Below, piece by piece: positions 35,057 to 46,256 of a DNA stretch of 64,000 nucleotides. Position 1 is the stretch's first letter, and every line of letters starts with the position of its first letter. Below the pieces are notes generated by a model. It had not been told where the DNA came from. It saw nothing but the letters and a program-made list of their open reading frames with translations, and ran no database searches. Origin of the DNA: Tilletia caries (Eukaryota > Basidiomycota > Exobasidiomycetes > Tilletiales > Tilletiaceae); the NCBI GenBank assembly GCA_032718865.1, contig JALUTQ010000028.1:1116001-1180000 (forward strand). The letters run 5' to 3'. Both the position numbers and the translations under genes were made by a program.

Positions 35057-38000
35057 ATGTTCGATTCTGATACGACGAAATCACAAGCATTCGCATTCGA
35101 TGCTCAATCACCTTCGCGTTCTTCCGGTTCTGAGCTGTTTCTGGCCGACAGGAGCGTCTTTTCCGCACCTCGTCGGTTGCAACCAAATGAGTCTGCTCCT
35201 GCTCTGGCTCAGCCCAAGCGTGCGTTCGGTACCGTGGTTGCCCTTCCAAAGAACTCCGACACGGGCACAGGCAAGGGATATCGGAATCACGTTCCACTCA
35301 CGACGCACATTCGTGTCAACGACACCGACGGTCGGGTGTTGTCCAGTCTGCTCGACACTGGCGCCTCTCTGTCGTGTACCGACCACGACTTGCTCCGGAA
35401 GATGGGTGGTGTCCCCGCCGGCAAGCCCATGAACGTCCACGGGATCGGTGCAACCATGACCGCTGGCTGGGTCACTCTCCCGGTGTTCTTGAGCGCCCTG
35501 GATCCACACGGGAAGCACGTCCACCTCGCTTTCGATCAGGACTTTCACGTCCTCCCTCATTTTCCCCCCGGACTGTGTCTAGGACTTGACTTCATCGACG
35601 CCTACGGGGTTCATATCTCGCCCGTCCGCGGACGTGGTCGCATCGGCAGGTACACCTTCCAGGTCCACGAACGCATGGCAGGACCTTACGCTTCAGAGGC
35701 GGAACTATGCTCCGCTTCGGCCATCGACTTGCCGGCCGGCATGCAAAGCTGGATACCGGTCAATGCCACCTGCCTTGCCCCCGGGGTAGAATACACCGTC
35801 GTTCCGCGTCTCAGTGTCTCTCCTGACGAGACTATACGCCTCACTGGGCCGGTGGGCCTCCTCACTCACTCCCCGACTCGTCACATCCTCATCGGGAACT
35901 ACGGTTCCTCCTCATTCCATCTGGAGCAGGGCACTGCCATTGCCGACGCGGTAGCGGCTACGGTCGGTGACAGCGCGGCGGACGCCGGCCAAGTCTTTAC
36001 GCTTCAACCGTCCTTAGTGGATTCCCCGGTTGCTCCCACCCCGCCGGCTGCCGACGACATCGATGTCGCGTTGCCCTTCGACGTCTTTGACGACCTGGAG
36101 CCCACCGAGCACTCTCTGACCAAAGACGCTGCGACCGTCACGATTGACGATGCGTTCAAGGTCGGCGTTGATGCCACGGGCACCGCTCATCCTGCCGTCG
36201 TTGACGTCCTCCGTCGTCATCGCGCCGCTTTTGCTTTGGACGGACGACCTGGTCGGATCGATGGGCACGACATGGGCATCACCCTGTTGCCAGACTCGGT
36301 GTTGCAGTCGGAACCACCCCGGCGGGCGAGTCCGGAGAAGCGGGCCGCCATGGATACGGCTATCGAACAACTATTGGCCTGGGATGTGATCGAGCCGTCC
36401 GACAGCCCGGTGTCTTTCCCCGTCGTCATGGTTCGTCAGAACGGGAAGTGGAGATTCTGTGTCGACTATCGGAATCTCAACGCTCGCACCGTCCCTGACC
36501 GGTACCCTCTCCCAACAATCGACTCCATTTTCCAAACGTTGTGTGGGAAGAAGGTGTTCAGTTCTCTGGATGCCATTCGGGGGTACCATCAGTTGGGGGT
36601 GAAGTCGGAGGATCGCTGGAAGACGGCATTCGTCTGCCACCGCGGACTCTACCAGTATAAGACCGTTCCGTTCGGGCTACGGAACGCTCCTGCAGTATTC
36701 CAGCGCATGATGGACAAAGTCCTCGGTCCTCTACGGTGGAACCAAGCGGTGGTGTACATTGACGACTCCGTCATCGCCACCGACACGATGGACGAACATG
36801 TGGCGGCGCTCGACACTCTGCTCAAGTCCGCGACGGCCACCGGTCTCAAATTCAGCCCGGCGAAGTGCACTTTCGGTGTCCCATCTCTCACTCTCCTCGG
36901 GCGAAAGGTCTCCGGTGCCGGCGTCGCCATCTGGGCCGATCGAGCTCAAGCCGTCGAGCGATTGACTCGGCCGACCACGCTCCAAGAACTTTACCACTCT
37001 CTGGGTTTGTTCGGCTATTACCGATCGTTCATTCCCAGGTTCGCGGAGCGTGCTGCGCCCCTCACTTGACTTCTAAAGGGGTGGCGATACGAGTCGGCCG
37101 ATGGGCATACCCGGCTGGTCAACATCGAGGCAAAGCCGGCCACAGCCAGTAGGGTTCCGATCGACTGGGGCGACCTGCAGCAACGCAGCTTCGAAGATCT
37201 TCGTCAGGCGATCGCACATCCACCCGTTCTGGCCCATCCGGACCCTTCCCGGCCTTACCTGCTGTACACAGACGCCAGCAAGGGCGCGCTGGCAGCCATT
37301 CTGCACCAGGTCTCTTCCGAGCCCGCCCCTGTGTCGACGTCCGGTTCCGCAGCTCACATTCATCACCTAGACGTTCAGCACTTGCCCTCTGATCTCGCAC
37401 GATATCGCTGGACGGCCTGGTTAGCAGAGGACGCCCACTTCGGCCCCATCCTCCACCAGGTTCGGACTTCTCCATCGGCGTCGGACGAATGGATACTGCG
37501 GGACGGTCTGTTGGTACGCAGATTGGACGATCGGGTTGCGCTTCCATCATCGGCATTGCCCGTCGTGCTCCGCGCGGTGCACGATGATCGTGGCCACTTT
37601 GGCTATATGAAGACTTTCCTTGCCGTTGTTCGACACTTCTGGCGTCCTCGTCTGCCCACGGCTGTGCGAGCCTGGGTCAAACATTGCTCGGTCTGCCATC
37701 AGACTAAAACGGCGCCGAAGACGGGCAGCTTGGACATCTCCAAGGATCCTTCCCTTCCATTCGAGGCCATCACGCTCGACCTTATCTATGGGTTTCCGCG
37801 ATCTCAGTCCGGAAATGATGCGGCCCTCGTCATTCAAGACATGTTCTCTCGCATGGTATTGCTCACTCCCTGCCACAAAGAGATTACAGCAGAGGGTGTG
37901 GCCGCCATTGTCAGCGATCGTGTGCTGCGTTACGGCTGGAGACCTAGGCGCATCGTTTCCGACTCGGAGGCACGCGTTTCGGGCTCGGTCATGTCTTCTC

Positions 38001-39341
38001 TGGCCACCTCCTTGGGCGCCGTCGCGACCCCTTCCACCCCCTATCATCAACAGGCTAACAGCGTTGAGCGGGCGGTGCAAACACTCCAGCATGTGCTCCA
38101 AACCCTCGCGACGTCGTCCAAAGCCCGGTGGGACAAGCGGCTGCTTCCTTCCGTCGAATTGGCGATGAATGCCAGTCCATCCATGACCACGGGGCATCGG
38201 CCTTTCGATCTCGTATTCACGAGTCACCCCGACGTCGTGCATGCCGTTTTGACTCTGACGAGCATCTGGGCGTTGGCGCGTTTGAGGAACGTCTGGCCGC
38301 GGCACGCGATCGTCTGGACGAAGCTCGACAGTGCATTGAGGTCGCTCGGCGCGACCAGAAGCGTAGATACGACGCCAAGCGGGCGTCTTCTCCGGATCTT
38401 GCGGTCGGAATGCAGGCTTGGATCCGCCTACGAGATCGACCCGTGCCGGGCACCATGGTGGACAAGTTGGACTCGAGGAAGCTTGGCCCGTTCTCCGTGG
38501 TCGAGGTCCTCTCGCCGCATCGGGTTCGCTTGGATCTGCCATCCGATCTCGACATCGACACGGTGTTCAACATCGAGCAACTCGATTTCGTGCCCACGAC
38601 AGCTGACCCCTTTGCCGCGGTCCGATTACCCTCTTCTCCCGCGTGTCTGTCCCCGTCGGACGCTGTCGGCCCCGGAGCTGTTCCGCCCATTGTGTTGGAG
38701 TCGGCTGCGATCGGTGACGCACTGCCTCTCGCTTCGTCGGCAACAGATGGCCCTCCGCTCTCGTCGCTCGAGCTCGAGCTGTCTTCCGCGTCCGAGGCCG
38801 AGATCGAGCTATCTCCCGCGTCTGCGGTCAGGGATGGTGCTTCCGCCCCTCCGCGTGCTCGGAAGCCGCCGTCGATGATGCGCGAGTTCCAGCTGGGACT
38901 GGTGCGGCCATCTATGTCTCCGGGGCTTCGTGACGCTCTGCGTGGTCCGCTGGCGCGGCCGCGACTCTTCTCGGAGGACGGGCAGGAGTTGCTGTTGACC
39001 GAACGCCCGGTCGCATACCTGTCCCGGTTGACCTCCCCGGCCGAAAGCAAGCTGGTCGCCGCCGAGCTGGAGCTCGTCTGTTTCGCGTGGGCTTTCCACA
39101 AGTTTGCTCACTTGCTGGAAGGCGCAGAGGTCACCATCATCACCGACCACTCGCCCATGGAAACGATGCTTCGATCCAACGCCGCGACCGTGTACGGTCC
39201 GACTATCACTCGCTGTCGGGCTCTGATCCTGCCACATTTGGCCAATCTACGTTTCATTTACCGACCCGGCCCTCGGCACACCAACGTGGACGCGTTGTCC
39301 CGACTCATTCCTGACCAGGGACGGTCAGCTTCCCGCGGTGG
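35057..39341 (+). pseudogene. Gypsy pol with RNase H split around integrase
   Basis: Order seen: protease (LLDTGASLSC, 35350s); reverse transcriptase with FCVDYRNLNARTVPDRYPLP and YIDD (36755-36766); start of RNase H (YLLYTDASKGALAAILHQV, 37260s); an integrase HHCC finger (HDDRGH, CSVCHQ) and DDE core (ITLDLIYGF, RIVSDSEARV, YHQQANSVERAVQ); a GPY/F-type C-terminal domain (RKLGPFSVVEVL). After these comes the remainder of RNase H (ERPVAYLSRLTSPAESK, ELELVCFAWAFHKFAHLLEG, TIITDHSPMETML, PRHTNVDALSRL; 38960-39310). In typical Ty3/gypsy pol, RNase H is contiguous and precedes integrase. Damage: in-frame TGA at 37067-37069 (a CGA-to-TGA change would explain it) and a one-base shift at T4 (38247-38250). 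The copy is dead as it stands. Confidence 0.88.
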
Positions 39342-40100
39342 TAAGGATGAGCACGGAGTAAGCCCCGGAGCGGCTTTGCAGGAGCGCCCCGGTTATCCGG
39401 AGACGCACTCCGGGGGAGCCGGGAGTACGGAGTGAGAATCGGGAGTTTACCTCACCCTTGCCGGAGTACGGAGCAGACTTTTGAGCATTGTAGGCAATTC
39501 CCCGGAGTACGGAGCTGACCTCTGGGCGTTGCAAAAATTCCCCGGAGTACGGAGTAAATACCTGCGAAATGTGACGGAGTACGGAGTCACCCCCGGAGTC
39601 CGGGGCGCTCCGGTTCCTCCACATTTTTCTCATCAGGAAGGTATTTTGCTATAAACATGGGTATTTTCGGAGTCAATTTTCAAAATTTATCTTCACAAAT
39701 CTCATCTCGCAGTCTAAATCTGACCAAAACAACTGTTCAAGCGCTCTCAGCCTGTTCTCTTAACCACAGCTGGTACAAGCTTGATCATGAGCATACACAT
39801 TTCTGAAATCGTACCATATTTGAGATTTGTGAGATAATCTCCCGGAGTACGGAGCTCCCCCGGAGTATCCGGGCTCCGTAGCTACGGAGTACGGAGTAGA
39901 CTTTCTGAAACACTTCATGATTTGACGGAGCACGGAGCAAGTTTTCCCTGGTGCTCCTTATCGTGACGGAGTACGGAGTAAGATGCTGGTGTAACTCTGA
40001 AAAGAGACGGAGCGCGGAGCACCACAGAAAGGCAGCGGAGCGCCCCGGAGTATGGGCCCGGGAGTACGGAGCACTCCGGGGCGCTCCGGGCTCATCCTTA
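39342..40100 (+). mobile_element. Element B copy 1 (TIR TAAGGAT, CGGAGTAC-rich)
   Basis: 759 bp inserted between the gypsy pol end and its purine tract. Starts TAAGGATGAGC and ends GCTCATCCTTA. The flanking octamers CGCGGTGG (39334-39341 and 40101-40108) are a perfect 8-bp duplication. Both ends are filled with repeats of CGGAGTACGGAGT. No transposase. Confidence 0.87.
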
Positions 40101-40111
40101 CGCGGTGGGGA

Positions 40112-40508
40112 TGTGCTGGCAATAGACCAGGTGGTACAATGATCACTTCCTTATCCTTTCTCGTGATCACTTCTCTTTGCTCCATTCCGTTCCGCTCCGA
40201 CCCGTTTTGCTTTCCTTCCGTTTCTCACTCTCGGCTCTTCTCGCCTTTCACACCCTCTAAATCATTGCGCAATGACCTGGCACGTCCCTCGCTCCCTCTC
40301 ACTCCTCCATCATTGCGACAAGTCCTTATAATCTTTCCCGAAGTAACCAAGCACACCGAATGTATATAGCGGCTCGTTTTCCCTTACTTTCTTCCTTTGC
40401 AATTCAGACTTCCACACACATCTTCTTCGTTCCTTTCGCTCCTCACTAGTTTTCCAGTCCTCTAGAATTCTCACACAGGTACTTATCACTCCCAGTCTTG
40501 CCAACACA
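40112..40508 (+). repeat. 3' LTR of the gypsy element
   Basis: 397 bp from TGTGCTGGCAATAG to CTTGCCAACACA, preceded by the purine tract GCGGTGGGGA. It differs from the inverted 5' LTR at about five positions. Confidence 0.92.
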
Positions 40509-41542
40509 GGCGACGCTCCGCTCAGCCAAGGCTCGGCAAGCTACTAGAGTTACCACTTTTCTGCGAAATAGTATAGTCAAGTCATAGTGAGTGGTCACCT
40601 CGGCGGGAAATAGTATAGTCAAGTGAGAAATAGCTACTATAAAAACTAATAGTTACTATTTCAGCCATGCAAAATTTTCGTTGGCTTTTCGCTGAAATAG
40701 CCACTATAGTCACTTCCAGTAGCTACCTGTGGCTGGTTCAGCACAAAGTGAGATCGACATAGTCACTATATGTGGCAATAAGTGACTGGAACTACCATAT
40801 AGTAACTATCCAGCAGCTGTCTCAGCCAGCCCCTGTCCAACACAAAAAGTTACATTTGGGTGAAATAGTCACTATATGTGGCTATGAGTAACTGAAATAG
40901 CGACTATATGTGACTAGGAGTAGCTGGAGCTACTACATAGTGACTATCTAGCGGCTATATCAGCCAAGTGCGATTTTGCATAACTATTTCAACTATTACT
41001 TATTAGTTACTCCGCGCCGATCTGAAAAAGTTATAGCTACTATTTTTTCTAGGCGGCTTCGCCGCCCAAAGTATAGTCAAGTTATCACTATTAGTTATAA
41101 CTATATAGTTATCATAGTTACATAGTGAAGATAGTTGCCGAGCCTTGCGCTCAGCTCCGTCTGAGCTTTGGCCAGCTCCGCGCTCCGCAAAATTTCTGGT
41201 GATCAGCTGGCGAGCACTCCGTGCTCCGTCGAAGTCGCGGTTGCGCACAAGAATCTACTCCGTGCTCCGTACATGTTTCACAGGCGGACTCCGTGCTCCG
41301 CAAAATAACTCCGCGGACTCCGGGGTCTGCTCCGTACTCCGGGGCTTTTTTGACAATGCAAGCAAACTCACTCCGTGCTCCGGGGCGTGGCAGCCATACC
41401 TTCGCGGAGTAGCTCCGAAAATCTAAAGCTCGTAAGAAACGCTCAAATCTCGCTCCGTGCTCCGTACCCGTGCAGAGCGTCCCCAGGAGTCCGCGGAGCT
41501 CCGGGGAATGCTACTCCGGGGCCTACTCCGGGAAGATCCTTA
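40509..41542 (-). mobile_element. Element B copy 2, main part (split by gypsy insertion and inversion)
   Basis: On the minus strand it starts TAAGGATCTTCCCGGAGTAG at 41542, right after the Helitron codons for ...DRFPD; its first codon TAA truncates the Rep ORF. Its distal 47 bp are at 46655-46701, separated by the gypsy insertion and the inversion. The outer flanks are near-identical octamers: TTCCAGAC (minus strand, 41550-41543) and CTCCAGAC (46702-46709). It contains element C. Confidence 0.83.
40527..41147 (+). mobile_element. Element C, small TIR transposon nested in element B
   Basis: 621 bp with TIR CAAGGCTCGGCAA at 40527 and its inverse ending at 41147. It is flanked by perfect octamers CGCTCAGC (40519-40526 and 41148-41155). 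The interior is AT-rich, with many copies of ATAGTCACTAT and its complement, and no ORF. Confidence 0.85.
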
Positions 41543-44500
41543 GTCTGGAAACCGGTCGCTGATCGCGGTGAGGATGGTATCGTAAATGTGCTTCTGATGG
41601 GTAGTGAAGCGGTCGTATGCGGCTGCAGCGGCTGCTCGGAGGGCGCGCCGTTTCGGTGCGAAGTACGCCTGTTCTGCATCTGCGCCGACGCTCTTCATTT
41701 CGGCTGCTGGGAGTCCTACGGCGATGTTGGACAGTCCAAAGGATACGAACACGCTGTCCAACGCATTCAACGCGGATTGAAAGGCTTGTTGAAGCGGTAC
41801 AGCAGGGGCGGAGTCGAAGTTGTAGTTGTATGGAAGGAAGTCGCGGCTCAGAGCCTGCTTGAACGTGTCCCATAGTGCAGGCGCAGCTGCGCCTTCGTGC
41901 GTCATGAGAGCTAGCAGGAAGCGAAGATCGGCTGGGGCTGAATGCATGTGGACGGCCTCTTGCATGACTTGGATGGGCTCATCGTCTGAGCTGACCAAAC
42001 CGTCTCGGTCAGCAGCCTCGCGATAGGACGCGTGCACAGTGCCGTCCAACGATCGCTTCATGTCCGCCCATGTGCGTATCGGTCGGTTCAGCAGAATCTG
42101 CCGAATGTAGTACGCGTTCCCTTGTCCGGGTCGCACTGCCTTGATGCGAGACACCTTCTCCCCCTGAACACGATCGCCAATGACGTTCGGTGTGAACTTC
42201 ATGCCGTGCTCGGTGTGTTCGAGATACTTGTTCGGTGGAAGTTGGTGGGAATCTTGTCGCTCGGCAGCAGTTGAGGCGCGAGAGACAATGTTCTCGTAGT
42301 ACTCGGCATACTTCATGTTGCTGTAACGGTCCGGTCGCAGAAAGTATCTGATCAACGCGCTGGCATCGGATCCTGTGGCATTCCGGCCGCGAAACTGAGG
42401 TCGATTCTCTTGCACGTCGTGTATTGCCAGCCGTTGCACAGACGGGGTCTTGTGCGTCAACTCGTTCCCAAAGATGCGCCACGCGGCCTCTGTGGCGGAC
42501 AGGTACCGTGCTCGGATGAAGTCTTCCGCTATCTTTGCCTGCGCGTGCTTATTCCGTGCCGCAACAGATTCGGCGTCGTTCCGGTCGTGCTGCGTCTCCT
42601 CTCTGATGCGGTATTCTGCGGTGTCGGGGCCTTTGGCGACGTATTTGAACATGTAGACGAACGTGTGGTGGGACACCGCAATGTCAACGTGACAGTGGCC
42701 ATTCCAGAGAAGGAGTAGTACGGGGGAGTACTGCGCGATCATGTGGTCCTCTTCGTGCCGACGGCGATACACAATGCGCTGGCTGAATGGATCCAGGTGG
42801 GTGGTCTCATTCAGTGGGTGAGGAAAGCCGTAGCAGCATTCGCCGTCTTTCTGGCAGCGAGATGATTCGTTCAGCGTGCCGTTCGCTCGAAAGACGTGGT
42901 CGGCAGGATGTATCATAAATTGCTGAACCAACTGGCGGAGCCGTGGCTGGTCAGCCGGGGGAAGCTCCGCGCATACGACGTCGTCAATCGCGGAGATGGG
43001 GAGTTCTGGATGCAGCTGTAGTGCACGGAAGCATGGCATTAGGCAGAGGTTGTCAGCAGTGTTCGAAAGATACGTGCTGTAGTGCGTAATGAGAAATGCA
43101 TGCAGGAGCGTACTTACTGCAAACACAATGTGTGCGTGTGGCAATCCTCTCTTTTGAAATTCGATCACTTTGATGAGGTACATGACTTTTCCGAAGTACC
43201 GTTTGAATTCGACGATGAACAGCTTTAGGCGAGCGTTGAAAACGCGGATCGTGATTTGTGGAACCACCGTCGCCGTCTGGTTGCGCAGCAGCATCTGTTT
43301 TAATTCGCTCCAGTTGGGATTCGTAGTCACAGTTATCATTCCGTGTGGTCGGCCATACCGTGATGCGAGCGCCAAAGAGTCGGACACTTGTTCGGCCCTG
43401 TATGCTCGCGATCCAACGAACGAATGAGGAAGCGCGGGGTGTATGCGCTCCTCATCGTCGACTTTGTGCTGCGGTTCGAGCTCAGAGATCTCGTGTGGGA
43501 GTGCGGCAACGCGGTTGGAGTTCCGGATTTTTGAGAGGCTTTTTGTGATGAAGTCGAGTCGCTTCTCCTCCATTCGACACACCGCATCAATCATAAACAT
43601 GTTGCTGACCTTCCAGAAGGTCCGAAATCGTCTCTCTGTCAGCAGTAAGAACCGTACAATCTTGCGCAACGTGAATCGGGTTGATGTATTTTGCGCAGTG
43701 CCGTGCGGGAACAGAAGCGGGTAGGACAGCGCATCGTACAGCGGATGGTCGGTTCCGATGCGAGCAGGCCCTTGGGTATCGAGCTTGTGCACGTAAATGG
43801 ATCGCGGGTCTTTGCGAGCAGGCCCTTGGGTATCGAGCTTGTGCACGTAAATGGATCGCGGGTCTTTGCGCGCTATGCTGCCGTAGTGAATGATGCCGGC
43901 GAGCTCAGCGGAAGGTCCTTGTTGTTTGAGCTCCAGTGTTGCAGCAGTTGCGGTTGCTTCGACGTTCGTCAGCATTTCGAAGATCGCCAGGATTGGGTTG
44001 AACAGCTGCAGCTCGCGTCGCAAAGCAGGAATCCAGTGGCGCGGCATGTCGTCAGACCTCAGCGCGTCTTGATGGGCCGGATTGAACAGGAACATGTTGA
44101 GAGGGGAACGTTCCTTGTCGGCAGGAAACAGGCGCTGATAGATGGTCCCCTGAATTGCGACGGCTGGCACTCCTTGGGCGAACTCGATACGGTGACCTGC
44201 GTAACCTTGCGAAGCGAAGTGGATGGCGTTGTTGAGCATCAGCGAAAGCAGACCTGCCTTCGGATGGAACTCGATGCTGTTCACGAACGGCGGTAAAGGA
44301 GGGAGTGGATCGAGCAGGTCGGCACCGTTTCGACAGCAGAACGACAGAGGTTCGGACTCCAGTAGAAGCGCTCCACAATGCCCGCATGGTTCGGACCTCC
44401 ATTGTTGACGGAGCGGATCTGGTTCTTTGGCGGTAAGACGATTTGTGATGCCCTGATGTTTTGTCCACCATGGAGAGCGCTGCAGCAGCACGGGGTCGAG

Positions 44501-44767
44501 AGAAGACACATGAATCACAATGAGCACGTGGAAATAAGAGACGTCGGGATGGGGTCTGGAAAAACTTACAGCGTGGTTGTTGGGCTGCACAGCAGCAGAT
44601 ATGGATGCCGCGTCGCTGGGCTGAGTTGTGCGCGGTGCAAAAGTGAATGTAGTCGTGTACTGCATTGTTTGACGCGAACGATAAGCAGAAAGGTAAGTCA
44701 GCGATGAGCATACATGAAAGTGTGAAACCCCTGTGCGTGCTGCACGGTGCAAGAAGTTCGAACACAC
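41540..44767 (-). CDS. Helitron 1 Rep (HUH endonuclease) region
   Basis: Rolling-circle replication initiator part of the Helitron Rep-helicase. An N-terminal zinc-finger-like block (CGHCGALLLE...FCCRNG) precedes the Helitron-like N domain (LLFPHGTAQN; YGRPHGMITVTTNPNWSEL). The HUH motif is in EFQKRGLPHAHIVF (near 43130-43170) and the Tyr-bearing motif is FKYVAKGPD (near 42620-42655). A good intron (GTAAGT...CACTACAG, 43016-43117, 102 bp) lies just after the HUH motif and happens to be open in frame. An exact 54-bp in-frame duplication (43760-43867) repeats 18 residues. The ORF ends at 41540 only because element B supplied a TAA. Its natural continuation is the helicase at 46710. Upstream exons run to 45141. 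Confidence 0.85.
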   Translation of the reverse strand: MCSNFLHRAARTGVSHFHVCSSLTYLSAYRSRQTMQYTTTFTFAPRTTQPSDAASISAAVQPNNHAVSFSRPHPDVSYFHVLIVIHVSSLDPVLLQRSPWWTKHQGITNRLTAKEPDPLRQQWRSEPCGHCGALLLESEPLSFCCRNGADLLDPLPPLPPFVNSIEFHPKAGLLSLMLNNAIHFASQGYAGHRIEFAQGVPAVAIQGTIYQRLFPADKERSPLNMFLFNPAHQDALRSDDMPRHWIPALRRELQLFNPILAIFEMLTNVEATATAATLELKQQGPSAELAGIIHYGSIARKDPRSIYVHKLDTQGPARKDPRSIYVHKLDTQGPARIGTDHPLYDALSYPLLFPHGTAQNTSTRFTLRKIVRFLLLTERRFRTFWKVSNMFMIDAVCRMEEKRLDFITKSLSKIRNSNRVAALPHEISELEPQHKVDDEERIHPALPHSFVGSRAYRAEQVSDSLALASRYGRPHGMITVTTNPNWSELKQMLLRNQTATVVPQITIRVFNARLKLFIVEFKRYFGKVMYLIKVIEFQKRGLPHAHIVFAVSTLLHAFLITHYSTYLSNTADNLCLMPCFRALQLHPELPISAIDDVVCAELPPADQPRLRQLVQQFMIHPADHVFRANGTLNESSRCQKDGECCYGFPHPLNETTHLDPFSQRIVYRRRHEEDHMIAQYSPVLLLLWNGHCHVDIAVSHHTFVYMFKYVAKGPDTAEYRIREETQHDRNDAESVAARNKHAQAKIAEDFIRARYLSATEAAWRIFGNELTHKTPSVQRLAIHDVQENRPQFRGRNATGSDASALIRYFLRPDRYSNMKYAEYYENIVSRASTAAERQDSHQLPPNKYLEHTEHGMKFTPNVIGDRVQGEKVSRIKAVRPGQGNAYYIRQILLNRPIRTWADMKRSLDGTVHASYREAADRDGLVSSDDEPIQVMQEAVHMHSAPADLRFLLALMTHEGAAAPALWDTFKQALSRDFLPYNYNFDSAPAVPLQQAFQSALNALDSVFVSFGLSNIAVGLPAAEMKSVGADAEQAYFAPKRRALRAAAAAAYDRFTTHQKHIYDTILTAISDRFPD
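43760..43867 (-). repeat. Exact 54-bp tandem duplication in Helitron Rep
   Basis: 43760-43813 and 43814-43867 are identical and keep the reading frame, doubling the residues KDPRSIYVHKLDTQGPAR. A recent slippage-type duplication. Confidence 0.95.
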
Positions 44768-45141
44768 TCACGCTGGGAAGAGATGCGGGCGACGATGTAG
44801 TGATGCGCTCAGCGGTATGCAACAGAGCAGACGAACGTGCTGCGTGTTGTTCGCTTGAGTGGACCGTGGAATTTATGGCATCGTGGAGCTGAAAATATGA
44901 TGAGGCAGACTGCGCATGTGAGCAATCCGTAGAGCAGAGAACGAACTGAACGTGGAAGGGGGTGCGGGGAGCGGAGAACTGACCTTGTCTGCTTGTGCAT
45001 TATCCACTTCCATGGGGTCGCTGTGATGGAGGTGCATATGCGGTTGGGAAGTAGTAGCGACAGTTGTGAACGGAGGTGCGGGATCGACATGCGCGTTCAG
45101 AATGCGCAGTCGGTGCGATGATGGACCTGCTTCGCTGGAAG

Positions 45142-46104
45142 CAGAGGTCGGCATGGGTATGGGTACACCTTGGGTATACTTAGTACCTACCCTGTGGGTA
45201 TGGGTACGGTATTGGGTATGGGGTCCGCCATACCCACGAGGTTAGGTATGTGGGTATGACCCGTCACCCGCGTATACCCACCATACCTGGCCCATACCTA
45301 GGCTGATTTTTTGCCAGTTACGGTCTCTGAGTGGCTCAGTGACCCAACATCATTCGCAGGTTCTTCTGTGTGATTTATACCTATTTTCAAATGATTGCCG
45401 TAAGAACTCAGAATTCTCAGGCACGCCTGTTTATACCTAGGTATACCCACATATACCCGGGTAAACGCGAGGGTACTTTCTGAAAGCATTGAGGCATTTT
45501 CATGAAGCATTTTCAATAGCCCATTGACGCTCTGGGCCCTGGAATGGTACTGCGGTCGTTGCCGTTGTGTAATGGCGCCCCAGGCCAGTTCTTGCTGGTT
45601 TCTTAGGGCCTATGCTATGCTTCAGGATCCTGAAGCAACTATAGGCTCCGAGCTCCCACTGAGCCCGCTTACGTAAATTCAGCAAACTTACGCACGAGTT
45701 TATTTAGATTTTTTTACGCATATCCACCAATTTCCCACGCTTACCAAATACGGCGACTACTGCTGGGCCTAGCATCTCTCAGCGTCCATAGATTTCTGTG
45801 CTTTAGACGAATTCTCCCACCTTCTCTGATATCATGACAATATTCGACCGAACCTCACACATCACCGGCTGCAGCGCCGCTCACGCTCTGGAACGTCATG
45901 AACAACCTTAAGAACGCTATCATGCTTTGATACAGGCAAAAAAAAAATTACGTAAGATTTTTGTAAGCGGGTACACGGGTATACCTAGGTATATTATAGG
46001 TATACCCTTGGGTGTGGGTATGGGCCCCGTCAGAAAAATTGGTATACCCACGGGTATGGGTATGGGACCCCAAATACCCAATACCTAACCCATGCCGACC
46101 TCTG
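45142..46104 (-). mobile_element. Element A copy 2, hAT-like, inverted partner
   Basis: 963 bp, same TIRs as copy 1 but in opposite orientation. Flanks are GCTGGAAG (45134-45141) and GTTGCTGG (46105-46112), the reverse complements of copy 1's two different flanks. Together the copies define two original insertions, one duplicating CTTCCAGC and one duplicating CCAGCAAC. Confidence 0.88.
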
Positions 46105-46256
46105 GTTGCTGGCGGTGGTGAGATCTGGATGGCTGGAGGCGGCGTCGTCCGCAGAGTTCATCGTGTCTTGAGCGAAGAACTAGTCTTGGTCTTGATCTAG
46201 ATGGGTTCTGTGAAATCCGGCAGTCGGGGAATCAGCTTGAGATCCCTCTCATCACC
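46105..46256 (-). other. Gypsy leader, primer site and first gag codons (displaced)
   Basis: On the minus strand this runs from TGGTGATGAGAGGG (next to the 5' LTR) through an untranslated leader to ATG at 46161 and the first 19 gag codons, ending in the octamer CCAGCAAC. The continuation of gag is at 33042, reached by undoing the 12-kb inversion. Confidence 0.85.

Larger units (their letters stand above)
33042..40508 (+). mobile_element. Ty3/gypsy retrotransposon body and 3' LTR
   Basis: Holds gag, protease, RT, RNase H, integrase, purine tract and 3' LTR, with element B copy 1 inserted at 39342-40100. Its first gag codons, leader and 5' LTR are at 46105-46654 on the minus strand because the 12-kb inversion broke it inside gag. 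The target duplication is GGCGA: 40509-40513, and reverse complement TCGCC at 46655-46659. Confidence 0.9.

Noticed and set aside
38217..39101. 294-codon minus-strand ORF
   Set aside because: Shadow of the gypsy integrase/RNase H region. No conserved motif.
40310..40507. 65-codon ORF that also occurs at 46259-46456
   Set aside because: It lies wholly within the gypsy LTRs, which fully explains the duplication.
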